Of a stretch of DNA of 64,000 bases, positions 55,566 through 62,901 are shown in pieces (position 1 is the first letter of the stretch; every line of letters starts with the position of its first letter). Both the position numbers and the translations under genes were made by a program. The notes under the pieces are model-generated. The model searched no databases and had not been told where the DNA came from. It saw only the letters and a list, made by a program, of their open reading frames with translations. The stretch is taken from contig NC_013441.1 of the NCBI RefSeq assembly GCF_000024785.1, forward strand, positions 3,596,001 to 3,660,000, given 5' to 3'. This stretch comes from Gordonia bronchialis DSM 43247 (GTDB taxonomy: Bacteria > Actinomycetota > Actinomycetes > Mycobacteriales > Mycobacteriaceae).

Positions 55566-56495
55566 TCAGGCCACCTCCGCCACGGAGGCGACGCTGTCAC
55601 GATAGCGCGTCTCGTACTCGACGGGTGAGCAGTAGCCCAGCGAGGAGTGCAGCCTCTCGGCGTTGAACCAGTGCACGTAGGCGGCGGTCTCTCGTTCGAC
55701 CTCGCCGCGGTCCTTCCAGGCGCGGCCGGTGTCGATCAGTTCGGTCTTGTACAAGCCGATCGCCGACTCCATGAGCGCGTTGTCGAGCGCATCGCCGACC
55801 GATCCTATGGATCCGGTGATGTTGGCCTCGGTCAGCGCAGCGGTGAATGCCAACGATGTGTACTGACTGCCCGCATCGCTGTGATGAACCAAACCGGTTG
55901 CGGTGAAGTCGAATCCGGATCGGCGGCGGGCGAACAACGCTTGCTCGACAACACTCGTCACCAACGGTGTGTGCTTGCTCGCCATGACTCGCCACCCGAG
56001 GATGCGTCGCGAAAACACATCCACGAGGAACGCGACGTAGACAAACCCCGCCAATGTCCACACATACGTGAAGTCGGCCACCCACCACTGATCCGGATGT
56101 GTCGGTGTATCCCATTGTCGTTCAACATGATCAGGGAATCGTGACGCCCTATCGTCTCGGTGGGTCGTGGTGGTGCGATGGCTGCCGCGTACAGCACCGG
56201 AGATGCCGCAGATCCCCATCAGCCGGCCGACCTGATCACGACCCATCACGTGACCGGCGCGCCACATCGTGTGATACATCTTGCGCACCCCGTACACACC
56301 GCGATTCTTCTCGAACTGCTGGTAGACGGCATGAGCGGCGTAGGCCTCCTCGAGCATCGCTGCCGAGACCAGGCCACGCTGCTTGTGGGCATAGTAGGTG
56401 GATGGGGCAATCTGCATTCCGTACTCGGTGAGTACCCGGCAGATCGGATCGACCCCGAACCTGTCCCTGTGATCGTCGATGTACTCGACGCTCAA
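55566..56495 (-). CDS. IS3-family transposase OrfB (DDE, rve)
   Basis: The product has 309 residues. HTH_21 part (FEKNRGVYGVRKMYHTMWRA, then GHVMGRDQVGRLM), then the integrase core with the DDE triad: WWVADFTYVWTLAGFVYVAF (D), GLVHHSDAGSQYTSLAFTAA (D), and the Glu in HWFNAERLHSSLGYCSP region preceded by NALMESAIGLYKTELID. It lies in the -1 frame relative to OrfA and may be made as an OrfAB fusion by frameshifting near a 5-T run, or start on the TTG overlapping the OrfA stop. Confidence 0.92.
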   Translation of the reverse strand: MSVEYIDDHRDRFGVDPICRVLTEYGMQIAPSTYYAHKQRGLVSAAMLEEAYAAHAVYQQFEKNRGVYGVRKMYHTMWRAGHVMGRDQVGRLMGICGISGAVRGSHRTTTTHRDDRASRFPDHVERQWDTPTHPDQWWVADFTYVWTLAGFVYVAFLVDVFSRRILGWRVMASKHTPLVTSVVEQALFARRRSGFDFTATGLVHHSDAGSQYTSLAFTAALTEANITGSIGSVGDALDNALMESAIGLYKTELIDTGRAWKDRGEVERETAAYVHWFNAERLHSSLGYCSPVEYETRYRDSVASVAEVA

Positions 56496-56818
56496 CGAAG
56501 TCGGCGGTCGATCTCCGCCGCGGCGAAAAACGCCGACGCCGTCTTCAAAATCTCATTGGCTCTGCGCAATTCGGAATTCTCACGACGCAGCTCACGCACC
56601 TGAGCATCCAACTCCCCACTGGTCGTACTCACCCCCGAGGAGACCACCGGCGTGTCCTTCTCGATCCAGTTACGCAGCGTCGCCTGATTGATATCGAGCA
56701 TCTCGGCGACATGCCGGCGCGCCGCCGACTTCGACCCGCCCACCTCGCCGAGCCGATCCTGATACATCCGCACGGCACGCTCACGCGTCTCCTGGTCAAA
56801 CTTCCGTGGTGCTCCCAT
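56492..56818 (-). CDS. IS3-family transposase OrfA (HTH)
   Basis: The product has 108 residues. GAPRKFDQETRERAVRMYQD, KSAARRHVAEMLDINQATLR and NWIEKD are the HTH; LDAQVRELRRENSELRRANE is the leucine-zipper-like region ending in ILKTASAFFAAAE. Complete and intact. Confidence 0.92.
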   Translation of the reverse strand: MGAPRKFDQETRERAVRMYQDRLGEVGGSKSAARRHVAEMLDINQATLRNWIEKDTPVVSSGVSTTSGELDAQVRELRRENSELRRANEILKTASAFFAAAEIDRRLR

Positions 56819-56843
56819 AACAGCATTCTCCTGGTGAGATCAC

Positions 56844-56870
56844 GGTCTCCACCAGACCCAGGACGGTTCA
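56844..56870. repeat. Right terminal inverted repeat of the IS3 element
   Basis: Reverse complement reads TGAACCGTCCTGGGTCTG, then GTGGAGACC. Partner of the repeat at 55535-55561. Confidence 0.85.
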
Positions 56871-56914
56871 TACTCTCGGCGTGTACCCCGGCCAGTCACC
56901 CGAGAGGCAGCACA

Positions 56915-57472
56915 ATGATCAACCTCAATCTTGTCGACAAGTACCCGGTCGGCCCAGGCACCCGCGTCGGCGAGGACCCGTCGATCTGGAACCGAACATG
57001 GGCGGGATACGACCCACACGCCACCGACGCCGTGAACTTCGAACAGAACAGGGGCGTGTGGAAGATCGCGCACAGCAAGGGCAATCGCGAGCGGATAACG
57101 ACGATGAGCCTGAGCCACGTCATCAAGATCATCGCCGAGGTCGACCACATCGAGGACATCCCCCTTCACGGCGGCGGAGTAAAGCAGGCAGTGGTCGCCG
57201 CGCGCGTCCGCGGCCCCGGCGATCCCGACTACGACCGCCTCATCGACACCACCATCGACCCCTTCCGCAACCCCGTGCGCTACCTGCCCGACGACGCTGC
57301 CGACTCAATCTGCCTGTGCGGCTGCGGAGCTGAGCTATCACGAGGGCGGCGCTGGGTGCCCGGTCACGATCAGCGCGCGCTCCATGATCGCGTCACCCAG
57401 GGATGGGGCTCAGTCGAGCGATTCATCCGGTGGTACGACGACGAACATCGGCGACCGTCCACCGTCCACTGA
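56915..57472 (+). CDS. Hypothetical protein with C-terminal CxCGCG zinc-ribbon-like motif
   Basis: The product has 185 residues. The N-terminal half (RVGEDPSIWNRTWAGYDPHA; ERITTMSLSHVIKIIAEVDH) is unrecognised. The C-terminus (SICLCGCGAELSRGRRWVPG, then HDQRALHDRVTQGW) is a CxCGCG...GxxxxPGHD pattern found in several actinobacterial and phage proteins, possibly zinc-binding. ATG with GAGAGG upstream. First gene right of the IS element. Confidence 0.6.
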   Translation: MINLNLVDKYPVGPGTRVGEDPSIWNRTWAGYDPHATDAVNFEQNRGVWKIAHSKGNRERITTMSLSHVIKIIAEVDHIEDIPLHGGGVKQAVVAARVRGPGDPDYDRLIDTTIDPFRNPVRYLPDDAADSICLCGCGAELSRGRRWVPGHDQRALHDRVTQGWGSVERFIRWYDDEHRRPSTVH

Positions 57473-57611
57473 CTTGAACTCGACCGGCCCGTCGGCACCT
57501 GACTGTGACTCATCCCACCGCTAGCGAGTCGACAACCCCGAATATGTCGGTACAGACCGCGACAATGTGGGGCATCATGGGGCAGACCACTCGCGGAAGT
57601 GAGGGCAGACG

Positions 57612-58355
57612 TTGGCTGGCGAGGGTGACATCACCGTGGACCTGGAGGGCGAAGCGCTCGACCCCCGGGCGGTCGCTGATGCCATCGAACAGATCGAGAG
57701 TCTCGTCGCCAGCATCAACGACGGTGACGACGCACGGCTGATACTCACCAACCTGCGGGGCGGAAGCGCCCACATATCGATGGTGGCCGCAGACTCGCCG
57801 CTGGACACGCTCGCCGACGGTATCGAGGAACTGCGCGGCGGCCCTGTGTCTCCGCGCGGCTGGACTCGCGACACCCTCCTCGCAACGGTGGGGCTGGCCA
57901 AGGTGTCCGCGCGGCGCGGCGTGGAGTCAATCAGCCTGCGCATCGGTGACGCGGTATCCGCCATCGACGGGGTAATCCAGTCGAACGCCGAGGCCGCGCT
58001 CGCACCCTCATCGCGCGGGCTGGGCTCTGTGCGCGGCCACCTGTACCGCTACACCAATGACCGGGGCCGACGCTCTGCCGGTCTACGACGGGCCGATACC
58101 GGCGAAGCAATCGATCTCCGGTTCGCTGCCGAGGACGCAGATCAGGTCCGTAAGCACCTGGAGCAGCAGGTCGAGGCATGGGGAGAGATCGCCCGCGACG
58201 CAACGGGCCATATCGCGTACGTGACCGTCGAGGGCATCGAGCCCGTCGCCGGTCCACATGAGCCCGCGCCGACGAGCGAGGGCCGAGGGCTGTTGGGAAG
58301 TGACTGGCTCGGCGGTGCCGATCCGGCCGAGTGGGTGAGGATGATGCGTGGCTGA
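57612..58355 (+). CDS. Unknown protein paired with a PIN nuclease
   Basis: The product has 247 residues. The N-terminal part (ALDPRAVADAIEQIESLVAS; DARLILTNLRGGSAHISMVA) looks like a helix followed by a beta hairpin with a GSA turn. The middle (GVIQSNAEAALAPSSRGLG, then SVRGHLYRYTNDRGRRSAGL) and end (GHIAYVTVEGIEPVAG) suggest a beta-barrel-like domain. It overlaps the PIN gene by 8 bases, so translation is coupled. It is not a known VapB type: much longer and without an evident RHH, AbrB or Phd motif. TTG start. Confidence 0.6.
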   Translation: MAGEGDITVDLEGEALDPRAVADAIEQIESLVASINDGDDARLILTNLRGGSAHISMVAADSPLDTLADGIEELRGGPVSPRGWTRDTLLATVGLAKVSARRGVESISLRIGDAVSAIDGVIQSNAEAALAPSSRGLGSVRGHLYRYTNDRGRRSAGLRRADTGEAIDLRFAAEDADQVRKHLEQQVEAWGEIARDATGHIAYVTVEGIEPVAGPHEPAPTSEGRGLLGSDWLGGADPAEWVRMMRG

Positions 58356-58866
58356 CAAATTGACGCGGGTCGCGGTCGATACCTCGGTGATCCTCGACTT
58401 CCTGATCGCAGACGACAGGGCGAAGGCCGACCGTGCCGAGCACCTGCTCAAAGGCCACAATGACCGCTACACCGTCCTGCTACCCGCCATCGTCATCGCC
58501 GAGATCGCCGGTGCGCCAACAGTTCGCGGTCACCACCTACCCAAGGACGACCGCAAGGAGCGGATCGCCAAGGCGCTCGGCTGGATCAGACGCTCGAACT
58601 TCATGGTCGCCGAGCTATCAGAGCGTACCGCCCGGCGGGCCGCCGAGATTGCCGTCGAGCACCAGCTCAAGGGGCCGGACGCCTCAGTTCTCGCCACAGC
58701 AGAGCAATGGGGCTGCACCCACCTCTACGCTAGCGACGGTGACCACACGAAGTGCGACGGGAAGTCTGGCTTCAAGATCAGCGAGCCCGACGACCCTCCA
58801 CCACCCGAGCTGACCCTGGAGACCGAACTCCAGCGTCGGGCCGACGAGGGTCAGGACGACGACTGA
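58348..58866 (+). CDS. PIN-domain nuclease (VapC-like)
   Basis: The product has 172 residues, somewhat long for VapC. Acidic residues are all present: TRVAVDTSVILDFLIADD, VLLPAIVIAEIAGAPTVRG, LKGPDASVLATAEQWGCTHL and YASDGDHTKC. The tail is Pro/Glu-rich. It overlaps the preceding unknown gene and is followed by a strong terminator, so the two form a closed two-gene unit, possibly a toxin-antitoxin or an RNA-targeting defence pair. Confidence 0.8.
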   Translation: MADKLTRVAVDTSVILDFLIADDRAKADRAEHLLKGHNDRYTVLLPAIVIAEIAGAPTVRGHHLPKDDRKERIAKALGWIRRSNFMVAELSERTARRAAEIAVEHQLKGPDASVLATAEQWGCTHLYASDGDHTKCDGKSGFKISEPDDPPPPELTLETELQRRADEGQDDD

Positions 58867-58882
58867 CCAACCCCCGAACACA

Positions 58883-58914
58883 CGAAGACCCCCATGGCCT
58901 CATGGGGGTCTTCG
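58883..58914. terminator. Terminator after the PIN module
   Basis: Perfect 14-bp stem CGAAGACCCCCATG / CATGGGGGTCTTCG with loop GCCT, 16 bases after the PIN stop. Confidence 0.8.
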
Positions 58915-58998
58915 CATCGCTGCTTCCGCACAGCACACCGGTGAGGAGTAATCACCTGTGCCCGAGTCTATCTCGGTTCGAACACTGTGGGTGGGCTC

Positions 58999-59220
58999 TC
59001 AGACCTCAGCGCCGAGCATCTTGATCAGCGCCGCCGTGGGCACACGGACCCGGCGCGAGCCGAGCTTGATCACCGGCAACCGGCCCTCACGGGCCATCTC
59101 GTACCCGTAGGCACGGCTCACCCCGAGGTAGGCGGCGGCCTGTCCGACACTGAGAGTCGGCGGCCCACTACGCAATTCGTCAATCGTCGCCGTGCTGATC
59201 TGTTCACCGTGTGCGGTCAT
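58999..59220 (-). CDS. Excisionase-like HTH DNA-binding protein
   Basis: The product has 73 residues. TLSVGQAAAYLGVSRAYGYE, then MAREGRLPVIKLGSRRVRVP, is the MerR-like/excisionase HTH_17 fold. Placement opposite to and near the integrase fits a recombination directionality factor. The start is probably the ATG of MTAHGEQIST; upstream ATGs extend it by 2-21 residues. Divergent from the gene at 59276 with a shared promoter. Confidence 0.82.
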   Translation of the reverse strand: MTAHGEQISTATIDELRSGPPTLSVGQAAAYLGVSRAYGYEMAREGRLPVIKLGSRRVRVPTAALIKMLGAEV

Positions 59221-59259
59221 GTACATAAGCGTGAGGGCTTGCTCGCGGAATGTCCAGGT

Positions 59260-59265
59260 TATAGA
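59260..59265 (+). promoter_or_regulatory. Candidate -10 box of the integrase operon
   Basis: TATAGA ends 10 bases before the ATG of the next gene, implying a leaderless or near-leaderless transcript for the three-gene integrase unit. Confidence 0.45.
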
Positions 59266-59275
59266 GTTCGCATTC

Positions 59276-59803
59276 ATGAGCACTCACCGAGAACTCCCCC
59301 AGCGCGGCGACGTGGTGTCCGCGCACCGAGGCGACGACGGCCGCACCGAGATTCGGCTCCACGACCTCCCGTTCACCTTCCACGTGCAATCCGGCACCGA
59401 CGCCGACGGCCCGTTCATCCGCGAGCTGACTGTGACCGCCGATGAGGGCGCGGCCGTGGACTATCACGCGCTGCGGACGATCCCGGCCCGTCGGCTGGCC
59501 TACACAGCGGTGCAGACCGCCGCCCGCGAGCTGCTGTGTGACCTGGGCGTGGAAGCCGTCGGCTACACCCTCGATGAGTCCGCCCGGCCCGACGACGCCG
59601 ACCCGCGCGTGTGGGAGGTCTCCCAGCGCGCCCTGATCGCGGTGTCAAACGGGCTCCCGGTGCGCGCCACCGTCGCTGAGGAGATGCATCTGACCAAGGC
59701 GACCGTCGACCGGCTCATCAAGAAGGCCAAGGACGCCGGATACCTCGACGCCGCCGACCTCCCCAAACGCCCCCAGCCACGACAGAAGGACGCCACACGA
59801 TGA
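59276..59803 (+). CDS. HTH protein in integrase operon
   Basis: The product has 175 residues. The first 110 (DVVSAHRGDDGRTEIRLHDL; PFTFHVQSGTDADGPFIREL; RELLCDLGVEAVGYTLDESA) are unrecognised. The C-terminus (ALIAVSNGLPVRATVAEEMH, then LTKATVDRLIKKAKDAGYL) is a clear winged-helix HTH. Its stop overlaps the integrase start (ATGA). Likely a regulator of, or partner in, recombination. Confidence 0.7.
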   Translation: MSTHRELPQRGDVVSAHRGDDGRTEIRLHDLPFTFHVQSGTDADGPFIRELTVTADEGAAVDYHALRTIPARRLAYTAVQTAARELLCDLGVEAVGYTLDESARPDDADPRVWEVSQRALIAVSNGLPVRATVAEEMHLTKATVDRLIKKAKDAGYLDAADLPKRPQPRQKDATR

Positions 59804-61176
59804 GCACGGAGAGCACCCGCAAGCGCCGCGCCGAACCGATCAGCAAGCGCACCGCCTCCAACGGAGCCGTGTCGTATGAGTTCCGCGTCGATGTCGGCGC
59901 GAAGCCGGACGGCTCCCGCGACCGGCGACGGTTCACCTACCGGACGCTGGCCGAAGCGCGCCGTGAGTACCGCCGGATCACCACTGAGGTCGCGGCGGGC
60001 ACCTACTCCAAGCCCACCACGATGACCGTCGATGAGGCGTGCGACGCGTGGCTGGCCGGTCGTCGTGGAGTCAGGCCGGTCACCCTGGAGGGCTACGCCA
60101 CTAGCCTCAAGCCCGTGCGACGGTTCCTTGGCGGGAAGAAGGTCCAGGCGCTCACCAAGGACGACGGCGACGCGCTGGTGTCGTGGATGCTCACCGGCGG
60201 CCGACAGAGCGTGAAACACACTGTGCCGCATAGCCTTCCTAGCCGGATCGTCGCGTTGGTCGAGAAGCATCCCGAGGGCATCACCGCCGCACAGATCGCG
60301 GCGGCGTTCCCCGGTCAGGACACGGCCACACGGCTTTCCGATCTCGCCCAGCGAGGGCGTGTGATCCGGCTGCGCCGCGCGGTCTACGGACCCGCTGAAC
60401 CTCATGAGACCAACGACGAACCGCGCGGCGGGGTCAAGCCGGTGACGGTCCGCTCGACGCTCACCGTGTTCACCATGGTCGTGAAGTCTTACGTCGATCA
60501 GGGTGTCCTGCCGCGCAACGTCATCGCGTTGGTGGAGCGGCCCGCCGACCCCATCGGAGAGACCGACGATGAGGTAGTCACGGCGAAGTCGTGGGCGCTG
60601 ACCGACGCTGAGGCGTTCCGCGCCGCCGTCGCCAATCACCGCCTGTACGCCTGCTGGCTGCTCTCGATCTACGGCATGCGCCGATCCGAGGTCCTGGGCC
60701 TGAGGTGGTCGGCCATCGAGGGCGATGTCCTCCATATTCGGCGGGGCCGTGTGGCGCTGGATTCGGGCCGCACCGACGAAGGGCTGCCGAAGTCGCGCAG
60801 GTCACGCCGGGACCTCCCGTTGCCCGCCGATGTCGTCGCCGCCCTCCAGGCGCTCAAGCGTCGGCAGAAAGCTGAGGCGCTGGCGTTGGGCACCGGGTGG
60901 GACGAGGACCAACTCGTCGCCACGCGCGAGGACGGCGCGCCGGTCTCACCGGAGTGGTGGAGCGATGAGTTCCAGCGCATCCGCGAGCGGGCCGGTCTGC
61001 GGCGCATCCAGCTCAAGGGCCTACGCAACACCTCGGTGTCGCTGATGCTCGACCGTGGGCTCCCGGTCCACGTCGTCGCCGCGTGGCACGGTCACTCACC
61101 GGCGATGAGTCTGGCCGTCTACGCCGACGCGAAGGCCGACGAGTTGCGCGCCGCCGGTGGTTCACTGTTCGGATGA
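59800..61176 (+). CDS. Tyrosine recombinase (integrase) with inserted winged-helix segment
   Basis: The product has 458 residues. An arm-binding-like N-terminus (SYEFRVDVGAKPDGSRDRRR, FTYRTLAEARREY) is followed by the core-binding domain (VDEACDAWLAGRRGVRPVTL). The catalytic domain has Arg in YGMRRSEVLGLRW, then KGLRNTS (Lys where the usual HxxR His stands), WHGHSP and the Tyr in SLAVYADAKAD. Between core-binding and catalytic parts an extra segment (SRIVALVEKHPEGITAAQIA, then AAFPGQDTATRLSDLAQRGR and VIRLRRAVYGP) reads as a winged helix. It follows and overlaps the HTH gene, and overlaps the GIY-YIG gene. Confidence 0.88.
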   Translation: MSTESTRKRRAEPISKRTASNGAVSYEFRVDVGAKPDGSRDRRRFTYRTLAEARREYRRITTEVAAGTYSKPTTMTVDEACDAWLAGRRGVRPVTLEGYATSLKPVRRFLGGKKVQALTKDDGDALVSWMLTGGRQSVKHTVPHSLPSRIVALVEKHPEGITAAQIAAAFPGQDTATRLSDLAQRGRVIRLRRAVYGPAEPHETNDEPRGGVKPVTVRSTLTVFTMVVKSYVDQGVLPRNVIALVERPADPIGETDDEVVTAKSWALTDAEAFRAAVANHRLYACWLLSIYGMRRSEVLGLRWSAIEGDVLHIRRGRVALDSGRTDEGLPKSRRSRRDLPLPADVVAALQALKRRQKAEALALGTGWDEDQLVATREDGAPVSPEWWSDEFQRIRERAGLRRIQLKGLRNTSVSLMLDRGLPVHVVAAWHGHSPAMSLAVYADAKADELRAAGGSLFG

Positions 61177-61682
61177 GCAAGCACCCCAACGGCGGCGACC
61201 TGCCGTTTGAGATCGACCTCTCGCTGTTCTCGGGCTGGGTCCGATTCAGTGAACTGCCGAGCACCGACGTACCCCGTGGGCCAGGCGTCTATGTCGTGGT
61301 GCGGCCCACCGACACACCCCCTCAGTTCCTCGATGTGTCACCGGCAGGCCACTTCAAAGGCATCGACCGCACCGAGCCCGTCGCCGCCCTCCAGGATCGC
61401 TGGGTACCGGAGAGCCGTGTGATTTACATCGGCAAAGCCAACGCCGGAAAGACCGGGCGTCGCGGACTCCATGTGCGCCTGAGCGAGTACCGCCGATATG
61501 GGGCCGGTGAGCCCGTGGCGCACACCGGTGGCCGCCGTGTCTGGCAACTCGCCGATCACGCCGACCTTCTCGTCGGCTGGCGCGAAACATCGGACGCCGA
61601 CGCCGCGCCGACCGAGAGCGCCATGATCGCCGCGTTCCGTGACCACCACGGCCGTCTGCCCTTCGCCAACGGGCGGCTCTGA
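61173..61682 (+). CDS. GIY-YIG nuclease-like protein
   Basis: The product has 169 residues. RGPGVYVVVRPTDTPPQFLD carries the GIY-like strand, VIYIGKANAGKTGRRGLHVR the YIG strand with the following Arg, and TESAMIAAFRDHHGRLP the metal-binding Glu. The family cuts DNA. It is co-translated with the integrase (ATGA overlap). It could help integration, act as a homing-type nuclease, or serve in defence; I cannot tell which. Confidence 0.65.
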   Translation: MSKHPNGGDLPFEIDLSLFSGWVRFSELPSTDVPRGPGVYVVVRPTDTPPQFLDVSPAGHFKGIDRTEPVAALQDRWVPESRVIYIGKANAGKTGRRGLHVRLSEYRRYGAGEPVAHTGGRRVWQLADHADLLVGWRETSDADAAPTESAMIAAFRDHHGRLPFANGRL

Positions 61683-61731
61683 GGCCCACTGTCGGGCCAC
61701 TGAAACTCCTTGGCCCGCTGTTGGCCCACTG
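61683..61731. repeat. Four near-identical 9-bp repeats between integrase operon and tRNA
   Basis: GGCCCACTG, GGGCCACTG, GGCCCGCTG and GGCCCACTG occur in direct orientation. Such short direct repeats near an integrase gene are typical arm-type binding sites in att regions; binding is inferred. Confidence 0.5.
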
Positions 61732-61762
61732 AGGCTCTGAGGCGGGCTACCCCGGGAACAAC

Positions 61763-61794
61763 AAACCCCCTCCGACGCAGGTCGGAGGGGGTTT
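61763..61794. terminator. Terminator next to tRNA-Ala
   Basis: Perfect 14-bp stem AAACCCCCTCCGAC / GTCGGAGGGGGTTT, loop GCAG. It follows the tRNA 3' end (minus strand) and the GIY-YIG operon (plus strand), so it can serve both. Confidence 0.85.
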
Positions 61795-61801
61795 CTTCTT
61801 G

Positions 61802-61874
61802 TGGAGCTAAGGGGACTCGAACCCCTGACCCCCACACTGCCAGTGTGGTGCGCTACCAGCTGCGCCATAGCCCC
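61802..61874 (-). tRNA. tRNA-Ala (GGC anticodon)
   Basis: The minus strand folds as a cloverleaf: acceptor GGGGCTA / TAGCTCC, D arm GCGC..GCGC, anticodon stem CCACA / TGTGG with loop CTGGCAG (anticodon GGC, alanine), variable GGGTC, T arm AGGGG-TTCGAGT-CCCCT, discriminator A. No encoded CCA is apparent. The 3' end faces the integrase, making it the probable integration site. Confidence 0.93.
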
Positions 61875-61993
61875 GTATGCGGTTATCGAGTGCCGGTGAC
61901 CGGCGCTCCGCCCTCAAGAAGGGCACTGGCGAAATTACACCATCGCAGCGATGGCAACCAAATCCCCAGAGCGGGCCGCAACCATGTTCGATG

Positions 61994-62740
61994 TCAGGAG
62001 TTGTTCGACCCGGTGATGTCGGTCAGCCAATTGGTGTTCGACGTGTCGACGGGTTTGCCGTCGTGCAGGACCGCCGGGGTGCCGGTCTGATCGCCGAGCA
62101 CGGTGTGCAGCTGATTCCACGACTCCTCGCCCTTGGCGTGCGCTTCGTCGACCTTGGCGCCGTCGGCGATGCACTTGGTGGTGGCGGCGTCGGCGCCCTG
62201 CTCACCGGCAATGCGGGCGAGATCGGCGTTGCTGAGGTCGCTGCCCCCATTTTCCTTGGGCTGGACGGCGTAGATCGCCTCGAGGAACTTCCCGAACACC
62301 TGCGAGTTGCCGGTGGCGGCGACGCAGGTCAGGGCACCGCCGGCGCGTGACGAGTAGTTGCCCGACGCCGACGCCTCGTCGAGGAAGTGCAGCGAGTGGT
62401 AGCGGACACGCAGCTTGCCGTCGGTGATCGCCGTGCTGATCTGCGGACCGTAGGCCTTCTCGAACTGGGCGCAGTACGGGCAGAGTGGGTCGATGAAGAT
62501 GTCGATGGTCGGCGCCGACTCCGGACCGGCGATCATGGTGGCGTTCGCGGCGAGCGCGGCCTGGTCGGCATCGCCCTTGTCGCGCTGGCTCCAGTACACA
62601 CCGAAGATGACGAGCGCCGCGACCACCAGGATCGCGAGGCCACCGAGGATGTAGGTCGTCCGGCTCGAGTTGGCACTCGGCTGGTACTTCGACTTCGTCG
62701 TCTTGGGCACCGACGCCCCGGATTTCCGCTTGTCGCTCAC
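61994..62740 (-). CDS. Membrane-anchored DsbA-family thiol oxidoreductase
   Basis: The product has 248 residues. N-terminal membrane anchor (YILGGLAILVVAALVIFGVY), then a DsbA-like thioredoxin fold with active site DPLCPYCAQFEKAYG, the VRYHSLHFLD strand and the cis-Pro loop TGTPAVLHDGKPVDT. It resembles Rv2969c of M. tuberculosis, which forms disulfides in exported proteins. It is transcribed towards the tRNA. Confidence 0.92.
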   Translation of the reverse strand: MSDKRKSGASVPKTTKSKYQPSANSSRTTYILGGLAILVVAALVIFGVYWSQRDKGDADQAALAANATMIAGPESAPTIDIFIDPLCPYCAQFEKAYGPQISTAITDGKLRVRYHSLHFLDEASASGNYSSRAGGALTCVAATGNSQVFGKFLEAIYAVQPKENGGSDLSNADLARIAGEQGADAATTKCIADGAKVDEAHAKGEESWNQLHTVLGDQTGTPAVLHDGKPVDTSNTNWLTDITGSNNS

Positions 62741-62901
62741 TCACTACCTCGCTCTGACGACCCGATTCCGATGTCACGACACCGGCCCGTGTGGCCACGA
62801 GCCGGATAACCCGACTCTAACGCTCATGCTTAGGAAAACTCTGGGGACACGGGTCATGCCCGGGTGCACCGACGCCGGCGCCGGTGGGCAAGAATGTTCC
62901 G

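Larger units (their letters stand above)
55535..56870. mobile_element. IS3-family insertion sequence, 1336 bp
   Basis: Bounded by 27-base imperfect inverted repeats (23 of 27 identical) starting TGAACCGTCCTGG, and containing the two overlapping IS3 ORFs. The flanks (GGG on the left, TAC on the right) show no 3-5 bp target duplication. This suggests recombination or deletion after insertion. Both ORFs are intact, so it may still be active. Confidence 0.88.
56871..61801. mobile_element. Putative integrative element at tRNA-Ala
   Basis: A tyrosine recombinase gene, an excisionase-like HTH gene, a PIN module and unknown genes lie against the 3' end of tRNA-Ala(GGC), the classic integration site. 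Right limit: the tRNA 3' end. Left limit: unclear. I found no second copy of the tRNA 3' sequence by eye; the left side may have been removed with the IS3 event. No structural, conjugation or replication genes are seen, so it is small or decayed. Confidence 0.5.

Noticed and set aside
56510..56540. Programmed -1 frameshift heptamer between OrfA and OrfB of the IS3 element
   Set aside because: Only a 5-T run (GTTTTTC on the minus strand); the frame relation is right but the canonical X XXY YYZ heptamer is not met, so I only note it.
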